Positions 46,833 to 58,989 of a DNA stretch of 64,000 nt are shown here, piece after piece. Both the position numbers and the translations under genes were made by a program. Within the stretch, counting starts at the first letter, position 1. Each line of letters opens with the position of its first letter. The DNA lies in assembly GCF_023091745.1 (NCBI RefSeq), contig NC_068933.1, positions 23,936,001-24,000,000 of the forward strand. The letters are read 5' to 3'. Below the pieces are notes generated by a model, which searched no databases, was not told the DNA's origin, and worked only from the letters and a program-made list of their open reading frames with translations. This DNA comes from Budorcas taxicolor. Taxonomy: Eukaryota > Chordata > Mammalia > Artiodactyla > Bovidae.

Positions 46833-47359
46833 AGAGGCATTTTTCCCTGCTCCCTTGAAAGATCCCTCACTCCTATCTGAACCTCAACCAGGACTAGCTC
46901 AGGCCCTGGGAGAACCCAGCCAGCCCCACAGTTACCATGAGCTCTGGGAAGCTGGGACGTGAGGAGGCTTCCCACCTGTGGGCTTGTCCCCTCTGGGTAG
47001 CGAGATCCACAGGTGAGGCTCCTAGAGACATCACAGGTTAATGGGGTGACAGTGAGGCCTGAGCCAGTCGGGAATGCAATGCTCACATCCAGTCACGAGG
47101 GAACCCACAGGTACTGGACCTCAGAGGGGGCAAGGAAGAAGTTCTGAGCTTGCTGTTTCCTTGTCAGGAACCAGCAGCTGCTTGACTGCAGCCAGGAGAT
47201 AACTTTCCAGTGAAGAAAGTAGGATCACTGTGTGTAACAGACTTGTTATGTCTCCAGATAGAAGGTGTGTTTATTATATTATTTGAGGATATTCAATTTT
47301 ACTATAGACAATAAGTATATGTACAAGATGGATAAAACTCATAGGATATGTTAGGTGTT
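46833..47359. other. Unassigned, moderately GC-rich DNA
   Basis: A few CpGs near 46960-47095 and an open minus frame to 47086, which enters the SINE. No recognised domain. Confidence 0.35.
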
Positions 47360-47589
47360 GTCCTGGGTTGAATAACGCCCACCCCTGAAACTCATGTTCA
47401 CCTGGCGCTATAATGTGGTCTTATTTGTAAATAGGGTATCTGCAGATGCAGTTAGTCAAGATGTAATCCTACTACATTAGGGTGGGCCCTAAATACTACA
47501 GCTGGTGTCCTTATGAGAAGGCCATGTGAAATACAAGGCAGAGAAGAAGGCCATATGCAGACTGAAGGAGAGATTAATGTATCTATAAG

Positions 47590-49227
47590 TTCCTGAGAAA
47601 TCTGTATGCAGGTCAAGAAGCAACAGTTAGAACCAGACATGGAACAACAGACTGGTTCCAAATTGGGAAAGGAGTACGTCAGGGCTGTACATTGTCACCC
47701 TGCTTATTTTACTCCTTTGCAGAGTATATCATGCAAAATGTCGGGCTAGATGAAGCACAAGCTGGTATCAAGATTGCTGGGAGAAATACCAATAACCTCA
47801 GATATGCAGATGATACCACTTTTATGGCAGAAAGTGAAGAACTAAAGAGCCTCTTGATGGAAGTGAAAAAAGAGAGTGAAAAAGCTGGCTTAAAACTCAA
47901 TATTCAGAAAATGAAGATCATGGCATCTGGTCCCATCACTTCATGGCAAATATTGGGCCAACAATGGAAACAGCGAGAGACTTTATTTTCTTGGGCTCCA
48001 AAATCACTTCAGATGGTGACTGCAGCCCATGATATTAAAAGATGCTTGCTTCTTGGAAGAAAAACGATAACCAACCTAGCATATTAAAAAGCAGAGACAT
48101 TTCTTTGCTGACAAGTTCCGTCTAGTCAAAGCTATGGTTTTTCCAGCAGTCACCAGCAGTGAGAGTTGGAACATAAAGAAAGCTGAGCACCAAAGAATTG
48201 ATGCTTTTGAATTGTGTCATTGGAGAAGACTCTTGAGAGTCCCTTGGACTGCAAGGAGGTCCAACCAGTCAATCCTAAAGGAAATCAGTCCTGAATATTC
48301 ATTGGAAAGACTGATGCTAAAGCTGAAGCTCCAATACTTTGGCCACCTGATATGAAGAACTGACTCCTTGGAAAAGACCCTGATGCTGGGAAAGAGTGAA
48401 GGCAGGAGAAGAAGGGGATGATGGAGAAGGAAATGGTTGGATGGCATCACCGGTTCGATGGACGTGAGTTTTTTTTTTTTTTTTTTTTACTTTATTTTAC
48501 TTTACAATACTGTATTGGTTTTGCCATACATTGACATGAATCCACCACGGGTGTACATGCGATCCCAAACATGAACCCCCCTCCCACCTCCCTCTCCACA
48601 ACATCCCTCTGGGTCATCCCCGTGCACCAGCCCGAAGCATGCTGTATCCTGCATCGGACATAGACTGGTGATTCGATTCTTACATGATAGTATACATGTT
48701 TCAATGCCATTCTCCCAAATCATCCCACCCTCTCCCTCTCCCTCTGAGTCCAAAAGTCCACTATACACATCTGTGTCTTTTTTGCTGTCTTGCATACAGG
48801 GTCATCATTGCCATCTTTCTAAATTCCATATATGTGTGTTAGTATACTGTATTGGTGTTTTCCTTTCTGGCTTACTTCACTCTGTATAATCGGCTCCAGT
48901 TTCATCCATCTCAACAGAACTGATTCAAATGTATTCGTTTTAACGGCTGAGTAATACTCCATTGTGTATATGTACCACAGCTTTCTTATCCATTCAGCTG
49001 CTGATGGACATCTGGGTTGTTTCCATGTCCTGGCTATTATAAACAGTGCTGCGATGAACATTGGGGTACATGTGTCTCTTTCAATTCTGGTTTCCTCGGT
49101 GTGTATGCCCAGCAGTGAGTTTAAGCAAGCTCCGGGAGTTGGTGATGGACAGGGAAGTCTGGCGTGCTGTAGTCCATGGTGTTGCAAAGAGTCAGACACG
49201 ACTGAGTGACTGAACTGAACTGAACTG
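47590..49227 (+). mobile_element. BovB LINE nested in LTR, itself hosting an L1
   Basis: 5'-truncated, sense-oriented BovB with target duplication atctataag (47581-47589 and 49228-49236). It starts at 'ttcctgagaaatctgtatgc' in the RT domain. The RT remnant frame at 47692-48087 keeps a YADD box. Later frames are broken. An L1 fragment interrupts it at 48472-49114, after which it resumes to the 'gaactgaactgaactg' tail. Confidence 0.94.
48472..49114 (-). mobile_element. Ruminant L1 3' end nested in BovB
   Basis: Inverted, 5'-truncated L1. The T-run (48471-48488) is the inverted poly-A, then the 3' UTR ('ctttacaatactgtattggt', 'ccaccacgggtgtacatgcg') and the ORF2 C-terminus. The minus frame encodes the typical L1 ORF2 end, including KLWYIYTMEYYSA and SQKGKHQYSILTHIYG. 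Target duplication gtgagttt at 48464-48471 and 49115-49122. Low divergence suggests it is recent. Confidence 0.95.
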
Positions 49228-49396
49228 ATCTATAAGCCAAGCAATAGCAAAGGTCACCAGAAACCACGAGAAGCTAGGAGAGGGGCATGAAACTGATTCT
49301 CCCTCAGAGCCCAAAAGGAACCAGCCCTGCTAAAACCTTGATTCCAGACTTCTGGCCTCCAGAAATATGGAAGAATAAGTTTCTGCGGGACAATTT

Positions 49397-49607
49397 GAAA
49401 GTGAGAGTGAAGTCGCTCAGTCAGTTCCGACTCTTTGTGACCCCGTGAACTGTAACCTACCAGGCTCCTCCCTCCATGGGATTCTCCAGGCAAGAGTACT
49501 GGAGTGGGTTGCCATTTCCTTCTCCAGGGGATCTTCCCGACCCAGGGATTGAACCTGGGTCTTTCGCATTCCAGGCAGACGCTCTAACCTCTGAGCCACC
49601 AGGGAAG
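49397..49607 (-). mobile_element. Bov-tA SINE at the LTR end
   Basis: Full minus-strand copy (gaaagtgagagtgaagtcgc to tgagccaccagggaaga). It follows the LTR 3' part directly. Near consensus. Confidence 0.94.
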
Positions 49608-50329
49608 AGGCAGTTTAGACACAGATAAAGTCAAGCATTGCATGCTGAACATAGATGGAAACAGATGAGAGGGCCAAGAGGCACTGATATTCATGAACCT
49701 GTAAATATACATGGGGCACATTAGACAATCAGCACTCATGAGGTCAGTGGCTGGTCATTGGTGACACTCATTCTGGCTCCATATATCCAGTGTTTAAAAC
49801 GTTCAGACGAAAACCTGGGCTGCTCGGAAGGCCATTGGCAGGTTCCAGCTGCGGCCAGTTGTAGTTGTGCTGCGTCTCCCTGAGATAATGTGTGAGGTTG
49901 GTCCCAGGTGTCTCCATCTGTTGGTCCCTTTTCCTCATACCTTTTCCTGGTCAGCAGGAAAAACTCCTATTGCACAGAAGAAAAGGGTGAAGGTGGAAAG
50001 GGGGAAGGGGAGGGAGAGAGAGAGAGAAAATCTTCAAATATTGTGTACAAGTAGTCAGGTGGTGTGGTCCATCCTTCTTATACTTTATCCTAAGGCTATT
50101 AACCAACTCATCTCTTTTCTCTTGTTTTGCTCTGTTTGTTTTAAATTGATTCCATAAACCGGGTGATTTTAGCATTGTAATTTGGCTGTGAGCCTTTCAG
50201 TTCCATGACTTCTAGAATACTTTGCCTAGTAGTATGGAGACAGCAAGAGGATTTCTCATCCACACCAAAGGGAGCAGTCTACCTAGTGGTATTTCCTGGT
50301 GTCTAGGTTTTTGTTTGTTTGTTTAGCAA
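49608..50329. other. Unassigned DNA with GA tract
   Basis: Purine-rich (GA)n at about 49990-50030. Otherwise nothing recognised. Confidence 0.4.
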
Positions 50330-50760
50330 ATGTTTATTTAAGACCTACTCTGTGCTAGCTGCTGTTCTAGGTCCCTGCTGTATAGTAATGGGCAATGCAT
50401 ACTTGGCTCCTGACCTGGTGACCTCAGTCCTGCAAGAGAGATAACCAGTATGTAATGCAGTGCAAGCATTTTCTGTGAATTTCATAGAAGACCACAACAG
50501 ACTACACATGAGGGACATATAACCCAGTCTAGAGCAATCAGGGAGAACTTCCTGGAGGAAACATGGTCATATTGAGACCAGATGAGCAGATAAGAGGCAG
50601 AAGTCTTAGAAAAAATGTTCTAGGCAAAGGAACGGAATGAACAGGAGCCCAGAGGTCAGAGAGACAGCATGGCAAATTTGGGAAACTGAAAGAAATCCAG
50701 TATGGCCTTGAACATAGAGAATAAAGAGGAAAAGATGAATGATGAAACTGAACAAGTGAG
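50330..50760. mobile_element. Old mammalian dispersed repeat, possible
   Basis: Phrases 'ctactctgtgctagctgctg', 'agagcaatcagggagaactt', 'aacaggagcccagaggtcag', 'agagacagcatggcaaattt' and 'tccagtatggccttgaac' follow the order of a common old mammalian element. Family not named. Confidence 0.45.
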
Positions 50761-50813
50761 TGGAGACTTTTAAAATCATATACATAGATTAAACTGTATC
50801 CTAAGTTATCTAA

Positions 50814-51022
50814 GGGCTTCCCTGGTGGCTCAGAGGTTAAAGCGTCTGCCCCCAATGAGGGAGACCCGGGTTCGATCCCTGGGCCAGGGAAGATCCCCTG
50901 GAGAAGGAAATGGCAATCCACTCCAGTATTCTTGCCTGGAGAATCCCATGGAAGGAGAAGCCTAGTAGGTTACAGTCCACGGGGTCACAAAGAGTCGGAC
51001 TCAGCTGAGCGACTTCACCTCA
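50814..51022 (+). mobile_element. Bov-tA SINE with 14-bp TSD
   Basis: Near-consensus plus-strand copy (gggcttccctggtggctcag to gctgagcgacttcacctca) between perfect duplications cctaagttatctaa (50800-50813 and 51023-51036). Confidence 0.97.
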
Positions 51023-51036
51023 CCTAAGTTATCTAA

Positions 51037-51667
51037 TGTCATGTGAGGCTTCCCACAAAGCACCTAATTTGTGTCTCTTTGCTGCTGATGAAACAGTGTA
51101 TTCAAATTCAGCCCCCACCCACTCACACTTTATTTTTTAGGATTGATTCCCAGCTGCTTTAGCATTGATTTAAAATGTTTATAATTATCAAGCTTTATCA
51201 AGACATTATCAAGCTTTCAGTGTCTGAGTTCAGATTAAAACCCACCCATTGCTGACTTGTTGGATGAGGTCTATTTGACCGTCTTTCTTACTTCCCACCT
51301 TTGTCGTACCATCTCTGGAAAGCCTCCTTCGGTGCTTTCTGCTTCGGTGCTCCAGATGTTGAACAATAGTTCACTTCGGTTATTCTCGGGAGGACATAAT
51401 GAATGTTAAGAAGAGTGAAGAACATTTTGAATATGATATAATTTAATTACCTATTAAGGATTTTCCAACTGCAAGGATGGCAAAATGCTGCTTCTTTTCC
51501 TCAAAGCTTCTCACCCTAGACCCATTTCCTTTTCTAGAGATTATTAAACAAGAAATAGCTGTGATATGTGTGGAAGTGTAGGGTGCAGAGCTGCCCAGAA
51601 TAAACATGATAACTCAGATGACATTTTGAGTCCTGCCTGAATCTCAAAACTATGATTTTATAGATGT
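51037..51667. other. Unassigned AT-rich DNA
   Basis: Includes a small local repeat of 'attatcaagcttt' (near 51186 and 51206). No exon or element recognised. Confidence 0.4.
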
Positions 51668-51679
51668 ATCTTGTTTATG

Positions 51680-52963
51680 CCAAAGAATGTTCAAACTACC
51701 ATACAACTGTGCTCATTTCACATGCTGGCAAGGCAATGCTCAAAATTCTTCAAGCTAGACTTCAACAGTATGTGAACTGAGAAATTCCAGATGTGCAAGC
51801 TGGATTTAGAGAAGGTAGAGGAACCAGAGATTAAAATGCCAACATTCATAGAGAAAACAAGGGAATTCCAGAAAAACACCTACTTCTGCTTCATCGACTA
51901 TGCTAAAGCCTTTGACTGTGTGGATGACAACAAACTGTGAAAATTCTTAAAGAGATGGGAATACCAGACCACCTTACCTGCCTCCTGAGAAACCTGTATG
52001 CAGATCAAGAAGCAACAGTTAGAACTGGACATGAAACAAAGAACTGATTTCAAATTGATGAAGGGGTATGTAAAGACTGTATGTTGTCACCCTGCTTATT
52101 TAACTCCTTTGCAGAGTGCATCATGCAAAATGCTGGCTGGGTGAAGTACAAGCTGGAATCAAGATTGCCAAGAAAAATATCAATAACCTCAGATATGCAG
52201 ATGACACCATCCAATGGCAGAAAGTGAAGAGAAAATAAAGAGTCTCCTGATTAAGATGAAAGAGACAAAACTTAACATTCAAAAAATGAAGATCATGGCA
52301 TCCAATCCCATCACTTCATGGCAAAGAGAAGGAGAAAAAGTGGAAACTGTAACAGATTAAAATATTTTCTTGGGCTCCAAAATCACTAAGGAAGGCGACT
52401 GCAGCCATGAAATTAAGAGACTCTTCCTCCTTGGAAGGAATGCTATGACAAACCTAGATAGCACATTAAAAAGCAGAGATATCACTTTGCCCACAAAGGT
52501 CCATATGTGCAAAGCTATGGTTTTTCTAGTAGTAATGTATAGATATGAGAGTTGGACTGTGAAGAAAGCTGAATGCTGAAGAATTGATGCTTTTGAACTG
52601 TGGTGTTGGAGAAGACTCTTGAGAGTCCCTTGGACTGCATGGAGATCAAATCAGTCAATCCTAAAGGAAATCAACCCTAAATATTCATTGGAAGGACTGA
52701 TGCTGAAGCTGAAGCGCCAATATTTTGGCCACCTGATGCGTAAGAGCTGACTCATTGGAAACGACTCTGTTAGTAGGAAAGATTGAGGGCAGGAGGAGAA
52801 GGGGATGACAGAGGTGGAGATGGTTGGATGGCATCACTAACTTGATGGACATGAGTCTGAGCAAACTCCGGGAGACAGTGAAGAACAGAGGAGCCTGGTG
52901 TGCTGTAGTTCATGGAGTCGCAAAGAGTTCAGTTCATGACTATGTGACTGAACAACAGCAATA
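51680..52963 (+). mobile_element. BovB LINE, long 5'-truncated copy
   Basis: The most 5'-extended BovB here, entering upstream of RT motif A. The FIDYAKAFDCVDD segment is legible near 51890-51930, then a stop at 51938-51940. YADD is legible near 52195 but followed by a deletion frameshift. The tail is eroded (gtgactgaacaacag). Target duplications atcttgtttatg (51668-51679) and atcttgtctatg (52964-52975). Clearly non-functional. Confidence 0.93.
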
Positions 52964-52975
52964 ATCTTGTCTATG

Positions 52976-53222
52976 TAATACAATAATTTCTAAAAAATTC
53001 TCTGGAAGTTGATTTTATAGATGGTCATGTCTCAGTTATACCTAATTAGCTTGCTTTTCAAAAATTCCTGTAATAAATATTTTGACAAAATGAAGCATTC
53101 TTTAATTAATTTGCATTTTATTTATTTTATTTAGGGATTTAGTTATGTTGTTAAATATAATAATCACTGTGAAAGTATTTTGTAACTGTAAAAAACTGTT
53201 AATGCAACTGTTGAGGCAGTAT
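52976..53222. other. AT-rich spacer between two BovB copies
   Basis: About 250 bp of AT-rich unassigned DNA, the loop of the BovB tail-to-tail inverted repeat. Confidence 0.5.
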
Positions 53223-54266
53223 CAGTTCAGTTCAGTTCAGTTCAGTTCAGTTGCTCAGTCGTGTCCGACTCTTTGCGACCCCATGAATCGCAGCATGCCA
53301 GGCCTCCCTGTCCATCACCAACTCCCAGAGTTCACTCAGACTCATGTCCATCGAGTCAGTGATGCCATCCAGCCATCTCATCCTCTGTCGTCCCCTTCTC
53401 CTCCTGCCCCCAATCCCTCCCAGCATCAGAGTCTTTTCCAATGAGTCAACTCTTCACATGAGGTGGCCAAAGTACTGGAGTTTCAGCTTTAGTATCAGTC
53501 CTTCCAAAGAACACCCAGGACTGATTTCCTTCAGAATGGACTGGTTGGATTTCCTTGTAGTCCAAAGGAATCTCAAGAGTCGTCTCCAACACCACAGTTC
53601 AAAAGCACCAATTCTTCTGCACTCAGCTTTCTTCACAGTCCAACTCTCACATCCATACATGACCACTGGAAAAACCATAGCCTTGACTAGACAGACCTTT
53701 GTTGGCAAAGTAATGTCTCTGCTTTTCAATATGCTATCTAGGTTGGTCATAACTTTCCTTCCAAGAAGTAAGCGTCTTTTAATTTCATGGGTGCAATCAC
53801 CATCTGCAGTGATTTTAGAGCCCCCAAAAATAAAGCCTGCCACTGTTTCCACGGTTTCCCCATCTATTTCCCTTGAAGTGATGGGACCGGATGCCATGAT
53901 CTTCGTTTTCTGAATGTTGAGCTTTAAGCCAACTTTTTCACGCTCCTCTTTCACTTTCATCAAAAGGCTTTTTAGTTCCTCTTCACTTTCTGCCATAAGG
54001 GTGGTATCATCTGCATATCTGATGCTATTGATATTTCTCCCGGCAATCTTGATTCCAGCTTGTGCTTCATCCAGCCCAGCATTTCTCATGATGTACTCTG
54101 CATAGAAGTTAAATAAGCAGGGTGACAACATACAGCCTTCATGTACTCCCTTTCCTATTTGGAACCAGTCTCTTCCATGTCCAGTTCTAACTGTTGCTTC
54201 CTGACCTGCATATAGGTTTCTCAAGAGGCAGGTCAGGTGGTCTGGTATTCCCATCTCTTTCAGAAT
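53223..54266 (-). mobile_element. BovB LINE, least damaged copy
   Basis: Inverted BovB starting with six CAGTT units (53223-53252), then 'gctcagtcgtgtccgactct' and onward into the RT domain, stopping near 54266. 5'-truncated between RT motif A and the segment NLYAGQEATVRTGHG. Near-consensus sequence implies it is younger than the copies at 47.6 and 51.7 kb. Confidence 0.95.
53454..54254 (-). pseudogene. BovB reverse transcriptase fragment, 266 codons open
   Basis: C-terminal part of an RTE-clade reverse transcriptase. Residues 34-48 carry the motif-B-like GKGVHEGCMLSPCLF, where BovB normally has R and Q before GC. The catalytic YADD is at residues 80-83 and the thumb/linker with YGCESWTVKKAE near 210-220. 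The N-terminal endonuclease and RT motif A are absent through 5' truncation. The frame ends at a TGA just after LQYFGHLM, consistent with CpG decay of an arginine codon; a further 64-codon piece of the same protein remains open at 53441-53247. No activity expected. Confidence 0.88.
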
Positions 54267-54600
54267 AGTAGTAATTTATTACTGCATAACAAATGACCCC
54301 CAAACCTAGCAACTTAAAACAACAAACATTAGATCTCATAATTTCTGAGGGTCAAGATTCTTAGCTGGGTGCTTCTAGTTCAGCTCTCTCACTGAACTGC
54401 AGTCAAGATGTCAGCTGGGGTTGTAGTTCTTGAAAACTTCACGGGGTGTGTGTTGTGGAGGTAGTGCTGGAGGATCCATTTCCAAGCTGACTTCCACAGC
54501 AGTTGGCAAGAGGCTTCCTTTCTCTGTGAGGCTCTTTATGGGGCCATTTACAACAAGGCTTTCCCCAGAGGGAGTATCAGCACAAGTATCTCCATGAGAA
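54267..54600. mobile_element. Old dispersed repeat, possible
   Basis: 'ttactgcataacaaatgacc', 'tagcaacttaaaacaacaaa', 'atttctgagggtcaagattc', 'tcagctggggttgtagttct' and 'ggatccatttccaagctgac' follow a familiar old mammalian repeat that I cannot name confidently. Confidence 0.45.
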
Positions 54601-56131
54601 TCAGAGCAAACAAGACAGAAGCCCAAGTGCTTTACAACCTCATCTTGGAAAAAACATTCCATCCCTTCTCTGTATTCTGTCAGTCACACAGACCAACCCT
54701 CATGCAGTGGCACCACACAAGGTGTGCATGCCCAGAGTCAGAGCCGTTCTGGAGGCTGGCTACCACAGAAAGCAAGCCAATGAAACTTTCCAAAATCCTT
54801 GTCCTGCGGCTTTTATGCTTTCATATTCAGATTAATAATCCAGTTTCCCCATGGATCTCCAGCTAGCTATAGAATCAGAGCCATCAACATGGAACAAAAG
54901 GTAACTGCCAACCAACTAGTGTAAAAATAAATCCAATTGAAATATTTGACCAAGGCATGCAGGAAAGTATTCAGTACTAAAATGAGTTGTGAGACAAGCA
55001 AGCATCAGTTTTGCAAAGGAAATAACTGAAAACTGGTTACCCAAGACTTGAGCATCTCACTCAAGGGCTCTTCCCACAGATGAGATGTATAGAAAGGTCA
55101 AGAGAAGTGGGGAGACTGGAAAGAATGCATGAAGAGAGTTTGTTGGGGAGAATGATTTATTGCTGTTAATCCCAGCTAAGGGAGACAAGTAAGAGTTTCT
55201 TCAATGGGATTGTTTTGAGATATTGAAATGCGTTCTCTGAGGCTGAAGGGCAAAATGGGTAAATGTTTTCCAGGAAATCTGGAAGTCAGGAAGCTGTGTG
55301 GATAAGCTGTCAGGCACTTTGTTAGAAGTTGCAGGCTTGGGATTGCCCTGAAATTCCAGAGCCTGGACAGAGAATACATACATGTCTCTCCTGTAGAACA
55401 TGAAGAAGAGATTCTAGGGGAAAAAGGACTTATTCTGGATTCATTTAACATTCAGATAGAGGTCTATCTGAAGGAGGAAGAGACCAACAGAGATTCTGCA
55501 TGGCCTAAACTAAGAATAAAACAAGAACTGAGCAAGGAGGAGTCAGGGAATGAAGCATCTTTGCCCAAACTACAGGAACTTCAGGCAGAGACACAAAGCA
55601 AGCGAATCTCCAAAATAACCCATCAAATATATACAGGTCCAGAGAGGGTGACCATCTTAGACTAGCACCAGAGGAACAAGAACTTGCCAGCACCCCTTTC
55701 CTCCTGGTCTTCTCCCTCCTGTGACCTGGTTGGCAGGCTGGGGCAAGGGATCAGGGGATTTGGGAGGTGGAGAGGGAAGACCATCACCTGGCAAGAAAAA
55801 AGAGGAAGAGAGCCTTTTCTTGATGCCACACTCCAGCAGCCAAGTGGCTCACAATAGGTCCCTGTTTGGGGGTAGGGGTGGGGTGGGGCAGGGGACAAGG
55901 ATTAGCAATAACTCCAATTTATTACTGGGAAAATAATCAGACATGACAAAGAAACTAAACACACACGCATATGCACCCACACACATATCTAGAACTAGAC
56001 ACCTTAAATTGTTGAAATTATACTGAGGATCTTACATGAGGATCTTACATGAAAGACTTTCTTTTCTCTAAGAATGACTGAAATAATTCAGACAAGTAGT
56101 CAAGTCCTCTTACCTCCCCAAGGGCAGTGTT
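54601..56131. other. Single-copy-looking DNA
   Basis: Frames of 60-91 codons on both strands, none with a known domain. G-rich patch at 55862-55895. Confidence 0.35.
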
Positions 56132-56141
56132 ATAATGGGAT

Positions 56142-56362
56142 GTTGCTGTTGTTGTTTAGTTGATAAATCATGTCTGACTGTTTGCAAGCCCATGGACTGT
56201 AGCCCGCCAGGCTCCTCTGTCCATGTGACATCCCAGGCAAGAATACTGGAGTGGGTTGCCATTTCCTTCTCCAGGGGATCTTCCTGGCCCAGGGATTGAA
56301 CCTGCATCTCCTGCATTGATAGGCTGAGCCAATTCTTGACCACTGAGCCACCTGGGAGGCTC
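56142..56362 (-). mobile_element. Bov-tA SINE
   Basis: Minus-strand copy (gttgctgttgttgtttagtt to ctgagccacctgggaggct). Short imperfect target duplication ataatgggat / ataatggaat (56132-56141 and 56363-56372). Confidence 0.93.
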
Positions 56363-56372
56363 ATAATGGAAT

Positions 56373-58989
56373 ACGAGGAGACAAAATTAAGCTGTTTATG
56401 TGATTACATCCCATGATTTCTTCTTGTTCAATTTATAGGTTTCATTAGCAATTGCCTTTTGAAGTCAGGGTCATTTTCAATATGAAGCTTTCGTGACTCT
56501 TCCCTGTGAGTTATAGGTAGCACAGACTACACTGTCACAGGTGAGCGCTAGACAGAAAATTAAGTGAACCAGACAGTTCAGAAGCAAAATGTCCATCTTG
56601 TCACATGCCATGTGGGACTGAGGCTGTAATGGCAGCTTTTTCTCAAGGCCTTCTCATAGGTCCTTATTCATCCTCTTGGACCAAAAGCTTAATAAGTCCT
56701 TCAACTCTTGACCCTTCATTCATTTGTTCATCCAGCCACTATTCACTCAGAGCTCCTACCACATTCCTGTAATCTTTCCACTCCTCAGAAAACCTGTTTC
56801 GCCATCTTAACATCTAGTTCTTTTCTTTACCACCAAGACTGTCTCAAGTTCATCAGCTGCACTGAGCTAGATGGTAGCTTTCCTGTAAAAAATATTTTAC
56901 TAGGGTTTAGAGAAAATGGATATTATATGTAAATATGATAAGACACAGAAACTTTGGCGGCTTCTGACACTTTTCTGTCATATGTACAATTAAACACACA
57001 CACATATATATATATTTTATATGTCTAAGGCTACATACTTACAGACATCACATATTTGTGTGCTAACTAGTAGCACAGTTAGAAAAAGACTTGCAATCTG
57101 GAAAGTTTGAATAAAAGTAATATTTTATATATTCATAATACTTTATAGGAGGTTACATATATTTTTCTCCTAATAAAGTGGTCCTCTCTCTTTATATCCC
57201 AACCCATTCACAAGCCAAAATTCGTTTTCTGTCCTGGTGAGTACCAAGGAGTCTGGATCATTTAACGCTTACATAAACTAATGTTTTCTGTTGTACAGAG
57301 CATTTGAAATAACATCTTTGGCCTTATTTTTTTAATAGGAAGATTTATCCCATACTTAAAATTGTCTCTTTTTCATATATATGAGATTTATGTAATATAA
57401 TATTTTTATTTCTATAAAATCTATGTTTAATATAGCTGCAATTAATTTGGATATATAATAGCTAAGAATGCACTGAATCATCCTTTCAAACAAATGGATA
57501 GCCAATTTTTCTAAATGTGAATAGTCCAGATTGCCTCATATACATAAGAGGAAATTTTAACATATACTTAATTTCCATGACTCCGTGTCTCCATTCTATA
57601 TTTGGCTGTACATCCATGTTCATATAAAACTGTTTTATTTACTGTAGCATCGAAGTCCATTTTTATGTCTGGTAGCCACTCAGGGTTCCCTGGATGCCTA
57701 GATGGCCCAAGCTTCTCCCCTCCTCTCCAAAGCATCCATTCTTGACTTTTAGCTCAAGCAGGGGAAACCTAGCTTGGCGGCAAGTTTCAGTGGAAAAGAC
57801 AAAAGGATTTTTTGTTGGATCACAAGATTGCTACTAACCCGCAATGCAGTGTGGTGGCTGAAATCTAGGGCAACCTTAAGCTGTCTTAAGAGATGAATCA
57901 TGTTCAGAGGATGATAAATTACAGTCACAAGATCTCTGACCCCAGCACATCTGGAGTGCTGGCTTCTGCGCTGGGCATCGCCTTTGGCAGGAGCCTTCCC
58001 TAGATGGAAGATGCGGACAGAGGGTGGCTGGATCCTGAGTCATGGGGGAAAGAGGGGAGAATGGTTGGTCTGGAGAGGAAAGGACAGTGGGGCTTCTGCA
58101 GGTTGTCATCAAGTCTGAGGAGGAGTTGGATGGAACTGTCTTTTATCTGTGAGAATAAAAAGGAAAGCCTGATCTGAGCTCTGTGTTGAAGAGAATTTTC
58201 TAGAAAAAAAATAATCCTCAAAAAAAAAAGAATATCCTCAAGCAAAATAGGCTGATTAATAAGGTAATGGATGCCTGTTATCAAAAATACCTTAAAAGAA
58301 ATTGTATGCTATGAAAAGATTTTCTGTCTGGGTCAGAAGATTAAACTGGTGCTTCTTAGGGCCTTTTCTATCTCCCTAACTTCCTTTTCCCTTCCCTGAA
58401 ACTTTTCTGCACTTGCACCCTCATCCTAACACACAGAATTCTAACCTGTGCCACATGACTGTCTTGCAACATTTCCTGAGCTGACTTTTCTCAAAAATTG
58501 CAGTATAAATTTTTACTCTTCTTTTGAGTGCAATGACTTTCCGAAAAGCCTTTTTCCTTTTCACAGCCTCTAGCCCAGTCTCCTGCATTTAAAAGTAGCT
58601 TTAATGCATATATATTTATTGTTCAGCAATGTGCTGACGGATGGGCTAATCATCTTGACTCCAATCACCAAGAAATTAATAATGCACTTTGTCAGGATTG
58701 ATCCTGTCTCAGAAATAGGCACCTTTTTATGTAACCTCCTCTGCAGATTTCAGTCCTCATTCATTCCGCCCTCTCCATTCCCCTTCCCATTTGTTTTTAA
58801 AGAAAGAATCATCTTTTGCTGAAATGAAACTCTTTTTTGTTGTGTGTGGTCAGAATTACAGACAGGAGGGGAACAGATGGCTCAGTTTTGAGGAGACAAT
58901 TCCTGACTGTGGAGGCTTAACAAAGCTAATAAAAGGTAATTTACCAAAGATTTAGAGAGTCACGAGGCATCTGAGATTTTTTTTAAAGC
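56373..58989. other. Long SINE-free, AT-rich stretch
   Basis: About 2.6 kb without a recognisable SINE or LINE. (CA)n(TA)n microsatellite at about 56992-57015. AT-rich at 57000-57660. Frames of up to 94 codons at 57876-58284 (minus) have no recognised domain. Confidence 0.4.
56992..57015. repeat. (CA)n(TA)n microsatellite
   Basis: Short compound acacacaca / tatatatata tract. Confidence 0.85.

Larger units (their letters stand above)
47360..49396 (+). mobile_element. MaLR-like LTR, split by BovB
   Basis: Pieces 47360-47589 ('gggttgaataacgcccaccc', 'gtaaatagggtatctgcaga', 'ggtgggccctaaatactaca', 'tggtgtccttatgagaagg') and 49237-49396 ('ccaagcaatagcaaaggtca', 'ccagccctgctaaaacct', 'tctggcctccagaaatatgg') form one LTR, cut by a BovB at 47590-49227. 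Its 3' end is displaced by a Bov-tA. Confidence 0.8.

Noticed and set aside
48668..48889. 73-codon plus frame in the L1 region
   Set aside because: Antisense shadow of the L1 3' UTR; the meaningful frame is the ORF2 end on the minus strand.
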